Assembly (NCBI GenBank): GCA_003156795.1
Contig: PMHU01000079.1
Span: 1 to 7,907 of the forward strand
Reading direction: 5' to 3'
From: Acidimicrobiaceae bacterium
GTDB lineage: Bacteria > Actinomycetota > Acidimicrobiia > Acidimicrobiales > Palsa-688
DNA length: 7,907 nucleotides
The notes beneath the pieces were generated by a model. That model was given only the letters and a program-made list of their open reading frames with translations. It ran no database searches and was not told the DNA's origin. Shown here piece after piece: positions 1 through 6,128 of the stretch (the first letter of the stretch is position 1; every line of letters starts with the position of its first letter). A program made the translations under genes and the position numbers.

Positions 1-942
1 ATCGCCGAACCACATGTGCGCCGTCTCGTGAGCGACGACCGTCGCGATCCGTTGTAGCTCGACCTGGCTGGCCAGCGCGGGGTCGGCCAGGAGCGCGTTT
101 TCCCGGTAGGTGACGCACCCCAGGTTTTCCATGGCGCCGAACGCGAAATCGGGTATGGCGACGTGGTCCATCTTCCCGCCCGGGTACGGGATCTCGAAAT
201 AGTTCGAAAGGAATTCGAGGGCGTGGCTGGCGGCGGCTTCGGCGAAAGACGTCAAGTGAGAACGTCCGGGCACCGCGGCTATTCGCAACGGCACCCCGCC
301 GACATCGAGGGTGGGGGTGAGCTCGAAGGGCCCGATGACGAACGCGACCAGGTAGGTCGACATGACCATCGTCTCTTCGAAGTTCACGCGACAAAGGCCG
401 TTGTCGAGAGCTTCGGTGGATGCGACGGCCGCGTTGGAGAGGGCGGTGACGCCGTCGTCCACGACCAGGCTGATGGCGAACGAGGCCTTGAAGGAGGGTT
501 CGTCCCAGCACGGGAAGGCCTTTCGAGCGTCTGCCGGCTCGAACTGGGTCGTGGCGATGACCTGCTCCACGCCCTCCTCGTCGCGGTAGGTGCTCCGGTA
601 GAAGCCGTGCAGCTGATCGTTGAGATTGCCGGCGAAGTCCAGATGAAGGCGGAAGCCCGATTGCGGCTCGAGTGGCTCGGAGAGCGTGATCGTGGCTTGC
701 TGTTCCGGCTCGTTGAAGGAGACCTCGCCGGAGACCTGGGTGCCTTGCGGTGTCTCCACGTGGGGCCCGCTGATGGTCAACCCAGCCGCGTTGAGCACCA
801 GTTGACTGGTCGCTTCCACCACGTCGATGAGGATCGTGGCCGTTCCATCGAAGCGCGCTTCCGACAAGTTCGGTCGCAGCTCCAAGCGGTAGTGGCGCGG
901 AAGAACGTTGAGCGGAAGTCGGTAGCTGTCAGTTCGAGCCAC
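1..942 (-). CDS. M1-family zinc aminopeptidase (aminopeptidase N-like), N-terminal part, cut by window edge
   Basis: Zinc metallopeptidase that removes N-terminal residues from peptides, probably in the cytoplasm since no signal peptide is seen. The 314 visible residues are open without a stop. The N-terminus reads PRHYRLELRP (residues 15-24), typical of the M1 beta domain. A KAFPCWDEPSFKA block at about 141-153 is the M1 core hallmark. GAMEN, which binds the substrate amino group, is at 269-273, and the zinc motif HETAH is at 305-309 followed by MWFGD. The 36-residue spacing from GAMEN to HExxH agrees with the family. The third zinc ligand (Glu about 19 residues downstream) and the C-terminal domains lie beyond the left edge. 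The start is GTG at 942: an in-frame TAG at 966-964 lies just upstream, and a strong purine-rich ribosome site precedes the GTG. It is divergent from the kinase gene. Family call is firm; substrate preference is not visible. Confidence 0.93.
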   Translation of the reverse strand, partial: MARTDSYRLPLNVLPRHYRLELRPNLSEARFDGTATILIDVVEATSQLVLNAAGLTISGPHVETPQGTQVSGEVSFNEPEQQATITLSEPLEPQSGFRLHLDFAGNLNDQLHGFYRSTYRDEEGVEQVIATTQFEPADARKAFPCWDEPSFKASFAISLVVDDGVTALSNAAVASTEALDNGLCRVNFEETMVMSTYLVAFVIGPFELTPTLDVGGVPLRIAAVPGRSHLTSFAEAAASHALEFLSNYFEIPYPGGKMDHVAIPDFAFGAMENLGCVTYRENALLADPALASQVELQRIATVVAHETAHMWFGD

Positions 943-944
943 GG

Positions 945-955
945 CCTCCCCCTCC
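945..955 (-). promoter_or_regulatory. Ribosome binding site of the M1 aminopeptidase
   Basis: Minus-strand GGAGGGGGAGG lies directly upstream of GTG 942. Its first GGAGG is 8 nt from the GTG. With the in-frame stop at 966-964 only a few codons further up, this fixes the start at GTG 942 even though no ATG is available there. Confidence 0.75.
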
Positions 956-976
956 AGCTGCAACTACCGTCGTCAT

Positions 977-1972
977 ATGGATTCGGCCCCTGAAGTTGTC
1001 ACAGTCGGTCACGCCATTGTAGACGTGCTCGCTCCCTCCGAAGACTCTCTGGTCGCCAGCTTCGGTTTGGAGAAGGGCACCATGACCCTCGTTGACGACA
1101 GCGAGGCGGAGAAAATCTATGCGGCTCTCGGGCCCGCCACTGAAGCGTCGGGTGGATCCGCCGCCAATACCGCGGCCTGCCTGGCGTCTCTCGGCGCCTC
1201 GGTCGAGTTCGTCGGAAAAGTGGCCGACGACGACCTGGGCCGGGTCTTCGTGCACGACATCCGCGCTGCCGGCGTGCGTTTCGAAGTGCCGCCGGCCCGA
1301 GGCGGTCCTGGGACCGGTCGCTGTCTCGTGATGGTCTCCCCTGACGCGGAGAAGACGATGTGCACCAACCTTGGCGTCGGGGCTCTGCTGGGTCCCGATG
1401 ACGTGGGCGTCGAGGCCATCGGCGCGGCCACGGTCGTCTACATCGAGGGGTATCTCTGCGGGAAGCCGGAGACGGACCCGGCCGTCGAGCGCGCCGTTTC
1501 GGCCGCTAAGGCCGGAGGGACCCTCGTGGCCTTCTCGGGTTCGGATCCCTCCTGGGTCGACCTGAAGCGCCTCGCACTCGACGCCCTGCTCGACCGGGTC
1601 GACGTGCTGTTCGCCAATGAGGCCGAGGCTTGCGGCTTGGCTGGTGTGGACACTGTCGAGGCGGCCCTGTCGACGCTCAGCCGCCGTTGCCCCGCGGTGG
1701 CGATCACCTTGGGGGCGCGGGGTTCGATAGTGGCGACCGGGTCGCAAGTCGTTTCCGTCCCCGCCGCGCCCGTGAGCCGGGTGGTCGACACCACGGGAGC
1801 GGGAGACAGCTTCGCGGCCGGGTTTCTTTATGGAGTGGTTCGGGATCTCGGTCCGGAGGCGAGCGCGCGCTTGGGTGCCCTGGCGGCCGGTGAAATCGTC
1901 AGTCACCTAGGCGCTCGACCGCTCGCCCGTTTGGCCGATCTGATGGCCGGTGAGCACCCGGCTGGGTCCTAG
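977..1972 (+). CDS. PfkB-family carbohydrate/nucleoside kinase (adenosine kinase-like)
   Basis: ATP-dependent kinase of the ribokinase/PfkB superfamily, 331 residues, a normal length. The N-terminal strand VVTVGHAIVDVLA (7-19) and the glycine-rich SGGSAANTAA block (58-67) match PfkB signature 1 and the substrate site. Signature 2 is DTTGAGDSFAAGF, starting at Asp271, with GAGD (274-277) forming the anion hole and Asp277 the catalytic base. The central stretch (a CLVMVSPDAEKTM-type strand, then VVYIEGYL) resembles adenosine kinase-like members more than fructokinases. The substrate cannot be decided from sequence; ribokinase or another sugar kinase activity is possible. ATG 977 is chosen because the conserved N-terminal strand begins within a few residues of it. 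No Shine-Dalgarno sequence is visible upstream, so the transcript may be leaderless. The gene diverges from the aminopeptidase and is followed by a 109-bp gap before icmF. Confidence 0.9.
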   Translation: MDSAPEVVTVGHAIVDVLAPSEDSLVASFGLEKGTMTLVDDSEAEKIYAALGPATEASGGSAANTAACLASLGASVEFVGKVADDDLGRVFVHDIRAAGVRFEVPPARGGPGTGRCLVMVSPDAEKTMCTNLGVGALLGPDDVGVEAIGAATVVYIEGYLCGKPETDPAVERAVSAAKAGGTLVAFSGSDPSWVDLKRLALDALLDRVDVLFANEAEACGLAGVDTVEAALSTLSRRCPAVAITLGARGSIVATGSQVVSVPAAPVSRVVDTTGAGDSFAAGFLYGVVRDLGPEASARLGALAAGEIVSHLGARPLARLADLMAGEHPAGS

Positions 1973-1977
1973 GACCC
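1964..1977. repeat. 14-bp perfect palindrome over the kinase stop codon
   Basis: GGGTCCTAGGACCC is its own reverse complement. The kinase TAG stop (1970-1972) sits at its centre. As RNA it could fold only as a 5-bp GC-rich stem with a CTAG loop, and no T-run follows, so it is a poor intrinsic terminator. It could equally be a protein-binding palindrome or chance. Confidence 0.5.
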
Positions 1978-1990
1978 GCCACCGAACAAC

Positions 1991-2028
1991 TTGGTACCCG
2001 CCTCGTCCATGTCCAGACCTGGTGCCAA
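1991..2028. repeat. Inverted repeat in the icmF upstream region
   Basis: TTGGTACC (1991-1998) pairs with GGTGCCAA (2021-2028) over 8 bp, with one G-T wobble and a 22-nt loop. It lies between the kinase stop and icmF. It could be an RNA hairpin at the end of the kinase transcript or two half-sites for a regulator. Function is not established. Confidence 0.35.
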
Positions 2029-2066
2029 AGAATTGCGTCAAGTTGTTTCGTGGCCGGCCCTTAGTT

Positions 2067-2083
2067 GGACGTCCTAGTATTAT
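2067..2083 (+). promoter_or_regulatory. Possible -10 element and small palindrome at the icmF start
   Basis: An AT-rich patch in GC-rich surroundings reads TAGTAT (2075-2080) overlapping TATTAT (2078-2083), both good -10 matches. It is immediately preceded by the perfect 8-bp palindrome GGACGTCC (2067-2074). No convincing -35 hexamer is seen 16-18 bp upstream. If TATTAT is the -10, transcription would begin near 2090, next to GTG 2091, implying a leaderless icmF mRNA that excludes ATG 2082. Tentative. Confidence 0.35.
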
Positions 2084-5000
2084 GGGTGGCGTGACCGGAA
2101 CGGAAGCAGGACCGCCTCTGTACCGGCCCGAGCACGCCGTGCGGTTCGTGACGGCGGCCAGCCTGTTCGACGGTCACGACGCCGCCATCAACATAATGCG
2201 CCGGCTGCTCCAGGCCCAAGGGGCCGAAGTGATCCACTTGGGCCACAACCGATCTGTCGACGAGATCGTCACCGCAGCCGTCCAGGAGGACGTGCAAGGC
2301 GTTGCCGTCAGCTCCTACCAGGGAGGCCACGTCGAGTACTTCAAGTATCTGGTGGACCGGCTGGCGGCCGCCGGGCGAAGCGACGTCAGGGTGTACGGCG
2401 GCGGTGGGGGGACCATTATCGCGTCGGAAATCGCGCTGCTCCAGGACTACGGCGTGGCCCGCATTTTCTCTCCCCAGGATGGACAGAAAATGGGCCTGGC
2501 CCAGATGATCAACCAGCTGATAGTCGAGTGCGACCACGATCTCAGACCGCCCGTCGGGGCGGAGATCGAAGCCCTTCTTGGCGGAGACCAGCGGGCCCTG
2601 GCCCGGGCCATGACGACCGCGGAAGCCGGATTTCTCGAAGAGTCGGCCCGCGACGCCATCCGGGCTGCGGCCGCACACCACCGGGCGCCCGTGCTCGGCA
2701 TCACCGGAACGGGCGGGTCCGGCAAGTCTTCCCTGACCGACGAGCTGGTCCGCCGATTCCGCCTCGATCAGGAAGACAAGCTGCGCATCGCCGTTCTCGC
2801 CATTGACCCGACCCGCCGTAAGGGTGGGGGCGCCCTCCTCGGTGACCGGATCCGGATGAACGCCATCGAGGGAGATGGACTCGCCAACGGCCGCATCTTT
2901 TTCCGGTCGTTCGCGACCAGGGGATCGGTCAGCGAGCTGCCCGATGGCTTGGACGACGCCATCGCCTCCTGCCGGGCCGCCGGGTTCGACCTGGTGATAG
3001 TGGAGACCCCGGGTATCGGTCAGGGCGACTCGGCGGTCGTCCCTCACGTGGACTTCTCCTTGTACGTGATGACGCCCGAGTTCGGGGCCGCGTCCCAACT
3101 GGAGAAGATCGACATGCTCGACTTCGCCGGCGCCGTCGCCATCAACAAGTTCGAACGGCGAGGGGGTGAGGACGCGTTGCGCGACGTACGCCGGCAGCTG
3201 GCGCGCACCGGCGAGCACCCCGGCCTTTCACTCGAGGAGCTGCCGGTCTTCGGCACCGTGGCGTCGCGGTTCGCGGACGACGGGGTGACCGCCTTGTACC
3301 AGTATTTGCGCGACCAGCTCACCGGCCTCGGGCTGGCCGCCACGCCGGGGCTGCTCGGCCCCGTCGCCGGGCGGGCTTCCACCCGTGGGCACCCCATCGT
3401 GCCTTCGGCCCGGCGCCGTTACCTGGGCGACGTAGCCGACACCGTGAGGGCCTACCACTCGCAAACCGGAGCCGAAGCGGCCGCAGCGCGGCGGCGTCAA
3501 CAACTGCAGGCCGTGGCTGCGCTACTCGCGGCCGAAGGCCGTTCGGTGACCGACGTCGAGGCCCTGGCATCGAAAGCCGAATCCGGGCTGTCGGAATCGA
3601 GCCGGGCGCTGCTGGATGCGTGGCCGACCAAGGTGGAGACGTACAGGTCGCCAGACATGGCCCGGTCGTCACTTTCGGGCACGCCGGTCCCTCGGGTGGC
3701 CTTGCCCCGCTTCACCGACGAGGGCGAGCTCCTTCGGTGGATCCGGTCGGAAAACCTTCCGGGAGAGTTCCCATTCACGGCCGGGGTGTTCCCGTTCAAA
3801 CGGGAGGAAGAAGACCCGGCGCGCATGTTTGCGGGGGAGGGGGACGCCTTTCGGACCAATCGCCGCTTTCACCTGCTGAGCGAGGGTCAGCCGGCGACCC
3901 GACTATCGACCGCGTTCGACTCGGTGACCCTGTACGGCTTCGACCCGGCCGAGAGGCCCGACATTTACGGCAAGGTCGGCAACTCTGGAGTTTCGATCGC
4001 CAGCCTCGACGACATGAGAGCGCTGTACCAGGGGTTCAACCTGTGCGATCCGTCGACGTCGGTGTCCATGACCATCAACGGCCCCGCTCCCACGATCCTG
4101 GCCATGTTCTTCAACGCCGCCGTCGACGACCAGGTCGCCCGCTTCGAAGCCGAGTCGGGCCACGCCCCTTCCGACCAGGAGCGGGCCGTTATCGAGGCCC
4201 GTACCCTGAGCCAGGTCCGCGGCACGGTCCAGGCCGACATCCTCAAGGAGGACCAAGGCCAGAACACGTGCATCTTCTCCATCGAGTTCTCGTTGCGGGT
4301 AATGGCCGACATGCAGGAGTGGTTCGTGGCCAACGACGTCGGCAACTTCTACTCCGTTTCGATCTCGGGCTACCACATCGCCGAGGCGGGTGCGAACCCC
4401 ATCAGTCAGCTCGCGTTCACCCTGGCCAACGGCTTCACTTACGTGGAGTCCTACCTGGCCCGGGGCATGAGCGTCGACGACTTCGCCGCCAACTTCTCCT
4501 TCTTCTTCTCCAACGGAATGGACCCCGAGTACACAGTCATCGGTCGGGTCGCCCGCAGGATATGGGCCATCGCCATGCGGGATCGCTACGGAGCCAGCAC
4601 GCGGTCCCAACGGCTCAAGTACCACGTCCAGACCTCCGGTCGTTCGCTGCACGCGCAGGAGATGTCGTTCAACGACATCCGCACCACCCTGCAAGCTCTT
4701 TGTGCCATTTACGACAACGCCAACAGCCTCCACACCAACGCTTTCGACGAGGCGGTGACCACCCCCACCGCCGATTCGGTTCGAAGAGCCCTGGCCATCC
4801 AGATGATCATCAACCAGGAGTGGGGACTGGCTCGCAACGAGAACCCGCTGCAGGGAAGCTTCGTAGTCGAGGATCTGACCGACCTGGTCGAAGAAGCCGT
4901 CCTGGCCGAGTTGGAGCGGATCAGCGACCGGGGTGGAGTGCTCGGGGCCATGGAAACCGGCTACCAGCGGGGCCGCATCCAGGACGAGTCGATGCTCTAC

Positions 5001-5318
5001 GAGTCGCGCAAGCACGACGGATCCCTTCCGATCATCGGCGTCAACACCTTCCGAAACCCCGAAGGCGACGAGGTGCCGGCCCGACTGGAGCTGGCCCGGT
5101 CCAGCGACGACGAGAAGCAGAGCCAGCTGCGCCGCCTGGCCGCCTTCCAAGCCGCCCACGCCGAGGAGAGCCCCGCCGCCATAGCGCGGCTGCAGGAGGT
5201 CGCCCTCGGGGGCGGCAACGTCTTTGCGGTGCTGATGGAAGCCGTGAGGTCCTGCAGCCTCGGCCAGATCACCGACGCCCTGTTCGAAGTCGGGGGGCGC
5301 TACCGCCGCAACGTGTAG
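2082..5318 (+). CDS. icmF: Fused isobutyryl-CoA mutase with built-in G-protein chaperone (IcmF)
   Basis: Adenosylcobalamin-dependent radical mutase interconverting isobutyryl-CoA and n-butyryl-CoA. It has 1078 residues, a normal IcmF length. The B12 domain (about 12-150) carries DGHDAA with the cobalt-ligand His32, then SSYQGG and YGGGGG. The MeaB-like GTPase domain (about 190-430) has P-loop GTGGSGKS (209-216), the switch segment from Asp242 (DPTRRKGGGALLGDRIRM), ETPGIGQ (308-314) and base-specificity motif NKFE (355-358). The mutase domain (about 540-1060) has SISGYHIAEAGA with Tyr764 and His765. Phe583 and Gln727 occupy the positions held by Tyr and Arg in methylmalonyl-CoA mutase, so the pocket is isobutyryl-type. 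Oddities are Glu358 where NKxD has Asp, and Met582 before Phe583. ATG 2082 is the working start; GTG 2091 is a serious alternative, because a -10-like sequence overlaps the ATG. An in-frame ATG at 1950 lies inside the kinase gene and adds non-homologous residues. Confidence 0.95.
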   Translation: MGGVTGTEAGPPLYRPEHAVRFVTAASLFDGHDAAINIMRRLLQAQGAEVIHLGHNRSVDEIVTAAVQEDVQGVAVSSYQGGHVEYFKYLVDRLAAAGRSDVRVYGGGGGTIIASEIALLQDYGVARIFSPQDGQKMGLAQMINQLIVECDHDLRPPVGAEIEALLGGDQRALARAMTTAEAGFLEESARDAIRAAAAHHRAPVLGITGTGGSGKSSLTDELVRRFRLDQEDKLRIAVLAIDPTRRKGGGALLGDRIRMNAIEGDGLANGRIFFRSFATRGSVSELPDGLDDAIASCRAAGFDLVIVETPGIGQGDSAVVPHVDFSLYVMTPEFGAASQLEKIDMLDFAGAVAINKFERRGGEDALRDVRRQLARTGEHPGLSLEELPVFGTVASRFADDGVTALYQYLRDQLTGLGLAATPGLLGPVAGRASTRGHPIVPSARRRYLGDVADTVRAYHSQTGAEAAAARRRQQLQAVAALLAAEGRSVTDVEALASKAESGLSESSRALLDAWPTKVETYRSPDMARSSLSGTPVPRVALPRFTDEGELLRWIRSENLPGEFPFTAGVFPFKREEEDPARMFAGEGDAFRTNRRFHLLSEGQPATRLSTAFDSVTLYGFDPAERPDIYGKVGNSGVSIASLDDMRALYQGFNLCDPSTSVSMTINGPAPTILAMFFNAAVDDQVARFEAESGHAPSDQERAVIEARTLSQVRGTVQADILKEDQGQNTCIFSIEFSLRVMADMQEWFVANDVGNFYSVSISGYHIAEAGANPISQLAFTLANGFTYVESYLARGMSVDDFAANFSFFFSNGMDPEYTVIGRVARRIWAIAMRDRYGASTRSQRLKYHVQTSGRSLHAQEMSFNDIRTTLQALCAIYDNANSLHTNAFDEAVTTPTADSVRRALAIQMIINQEWGLARNENPLQGSFVVEDLTDLVEEAVLAELERISDRGGVLGAMETGYQRGRIQDESMLYESRKHDGSLPIIGVNTFRNPEGDEVPARLELARSSDDEKQSQLRRLAAFQAAHAEESPAAIARLQEVALGGGNVFAVLMEAVRSCSLGQITDALFEVGGRYRRNV

Positions 5319-5335
5319 GGCGGCGGTTCGGGTTT

Positions 5336-5367
5336 GGTCGGCCCGCTCGACGGGCTCTCTGCCGACC
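5336..5367 (+). terminator. GC-rich hairpin after icmF, possible terminator without T-run
   Basis: GGTCGGC (5336-5342) and GCCGACC (5361-5367) form a perfect 7-bp stem. The enclosed sequence contains a competing stem, GCCCG (5341-5345) with CGGGC (5351-5355), around a CTCGA loop. It begins 17 bp after the icmF stop. No T-run follows, so it would be a U-less terminator or an mRNA 3'-end stabiliser. The rest of the 128-bp gap (5319-5446) shows nothing else except the ribosome site of the next gene. Confidence 0.4.
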
Positions 5368-5446
5368 GGTGCACTAGGTTGCGGCGCGGCGTATGGGTTC
5401 GTCGCGAATCCAGGGAGTCCGCTAGTGAGTCAGGCTTGGAGGAATC

Positions 5447-5836
5447 ATGGTCGGTGAGAAGGTGCTGCGCTTCCAAGGCAAGGACCGGGACCCTGGATAT
5501 GTGCAGGGACACATCGAGGAGTACCTCAAGTCCGACGGTTTCAAGGTCCAGACCTCCAAGCCGAGCGGGCAAGGCGCGGTGATCCAGGCCAAGAAGGGCG
5601 GCTTCCTGCGCGAGGTGGTCGACGCAGACCGGGCCATGACCATCACCATCTCTGGGACCCCCAACGACTTCACGGTTCGCATTGGCATCGGCAAGTGGCT
5701 CGAGCATCTCGGGGTTGCGGTGATCGAGACGTTGCTGATCTCCGAGCTGTTTCTTGCGGTGGACGTCGCCGAGACCGCCTGGAACTTCGAGATCGAGGAC
5801 AAGCTCGTCAAGGACATCAAGGCATTTGTGGGTTAA
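5447..5836 (+). CDS. Uncharacterised 129-residue protein between icmF and the dehydrogenase genes
   Basis: I do not recognise this family with confidence. The start is well supported: ATG 5447 has GGAGG at 5438-5442, and the reading frame keeps the same codon style as its neighbours. The protein is soluble-looking, with no signal peptide or clear transmembrane helix and no Cys or His cluster for metal. The first half (about 5-75) is charged and predicted alpha/beta, with FQGKD near the N-terminus and GGFLREVVDADRAMTITISG at 51-70. A GTPNDFTVRIGIGKW segment (70-84) follows, then a strongly hydrophobic stretch, AVIETLLISELFLAVDVAE (91-109), that looks like an amphipathic or buried helix. The C-terminus is acidic/basic (EIEDKLVKDIKAF). 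It is 128 bp after icmF and 31 bp before the lipoyl gene, so it may be co-transcribed with the latter. Role unknown. Confidence 0.8.
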   Translation: MVGEKVLRFQGKDRDPGYVQGHIEEYLKSDGFKVQTSKPSGQGAVIQAKKGGFLREVVDADRAMTITISGTPNDFTVRIGIGKWLEHLGVAVIETLLISELFLAVDVAETAWNFEIEDKLVKDIKAFVG

Positions 5837-5867
5837 GGGCTCCTAGGGCTCGCCCCGAAACTCGGTG

Positions 5868-6128
5868 ATGACGATCCATATCCGCATCCCGAAGCTCGGC
5901 ATGGAAATGACCGAAGCGACGCTAACCAAGTGGCTCATCGACGATGGCGCCGGCGTCGCCCAGGACCAGGCGCTGTACGTGCTCGAGACGGACAAGGTCG
6001 AAAGCGAGGTCACGGCACCCGTGGCCGGCGTGCTTCGTCGCATCGGGCGCGAGGGCGAGACGTATGCAGTCGGCGAGCTGGTTGCCGAGGTGCTCGAAGC
6101 ATTGGCCCGACCCGGGGAGGATCCTTGA
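5868..6128 (+). CDS. Stand-alone lipoyl-domain protein (E2-type lipoyl carrier)
   Basis: An 86-residue single lipoyl domain. It opens with a HIRIPKLGMEMTEATLTKW strand typical of E2 lipoyl domains. It carries the lipoylation motif LETDKVESEV with the acceptor Lys43, and ends with the conserved hairpin strands (APVAGVLRRI, then VGELVAEV). The motif is ETDK, not the MKM of biotin carriers, so lipoate is the expected cofactor. In 2-oxoacid dehydrogenases this arm accepts the acyl group from E1. There is no subunit-binding domain and no catalytic E2 core: the frame stops after a short linker-like tail (ALARPGEDP). Its stop overlaps the TTG start of E1 alpha by four bases, so the two are translationally coupled. 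ATG 5868 is chosen; GTG 5865 immediately upstream adds one residue. No good ribosome site is visible for either. The catalytic E2 may lie beyond the right edge. Confidence 0.88.
   Translation: MTIHIRIPKLGMEMTEATLTKWLIDDGAGVAQDQALYVLETDKVESEVTAPVAGVLRRIGREGETYAVGELVAEVLEALARPGEDP
6114..6120 (+). promoter_or_regulatory. Ribosome binding site selecting the TTG start of E1 alpha
   Basis: GGGGAGG lies at the end of the lipoyl gene, four bases before TTG 6125. It supports TTG as the start rather than the next in-frame ATG at 6173, which has no comparable site. The TTGA overlap with the lipoyl stop also favours it. Confidence 0.65.

Noticed and set aside
163..993. 276-codon plus-strand open frame
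   Set aside because: It is the exact antisense of the M1 aminopeptidase frame, which carries GAMEN and HExxH. The plus-strand translation is low-complexity and matches no family.
1950..2081. Upstream extension of icmF from ATG 1950
   Set aside because: It would overlap the end of the kinase gene and add 44 residues without IcmF character before the cobalamin domain.
2061..3218. 385-codon minus-strand open frame under icmF
   Set aside because: Shadow of the B12 and G-protein domains of icmF in GC-rich DNA. Its translation is rich in Gly, Arg and Asp and has no recognisable motif.
3903..5159. 418-codon minus-strand open frame
   Set aside because: Antisense shadow of the icmF mutase domain, with no motif or ribosome site supporting it.
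3620..5377. 585-codon plus-strand open frame overlapping the mutase domain
   Set aside because: Same-strand shifted frame of icmF, Arg/Pro/Gly-rich. The true frame contains the complete mutase domain and its catalytic residues.
5838..5852. Tandem GGGCTC copies just after the 129-residue gene, considered as a terminator or repeat element
   Set aside because: Only two short copies, with no stable stem and no T-run; likely chance in GC-rich DNA.
5930..6124. Upstream extension of E1 alpha from GTG 5930
   Set aside because: This segment is the lipoyl gene read in another frame and gives an Arg-rich nonsense N-terminus. TTG 6125 with GGGGAGG fits better.
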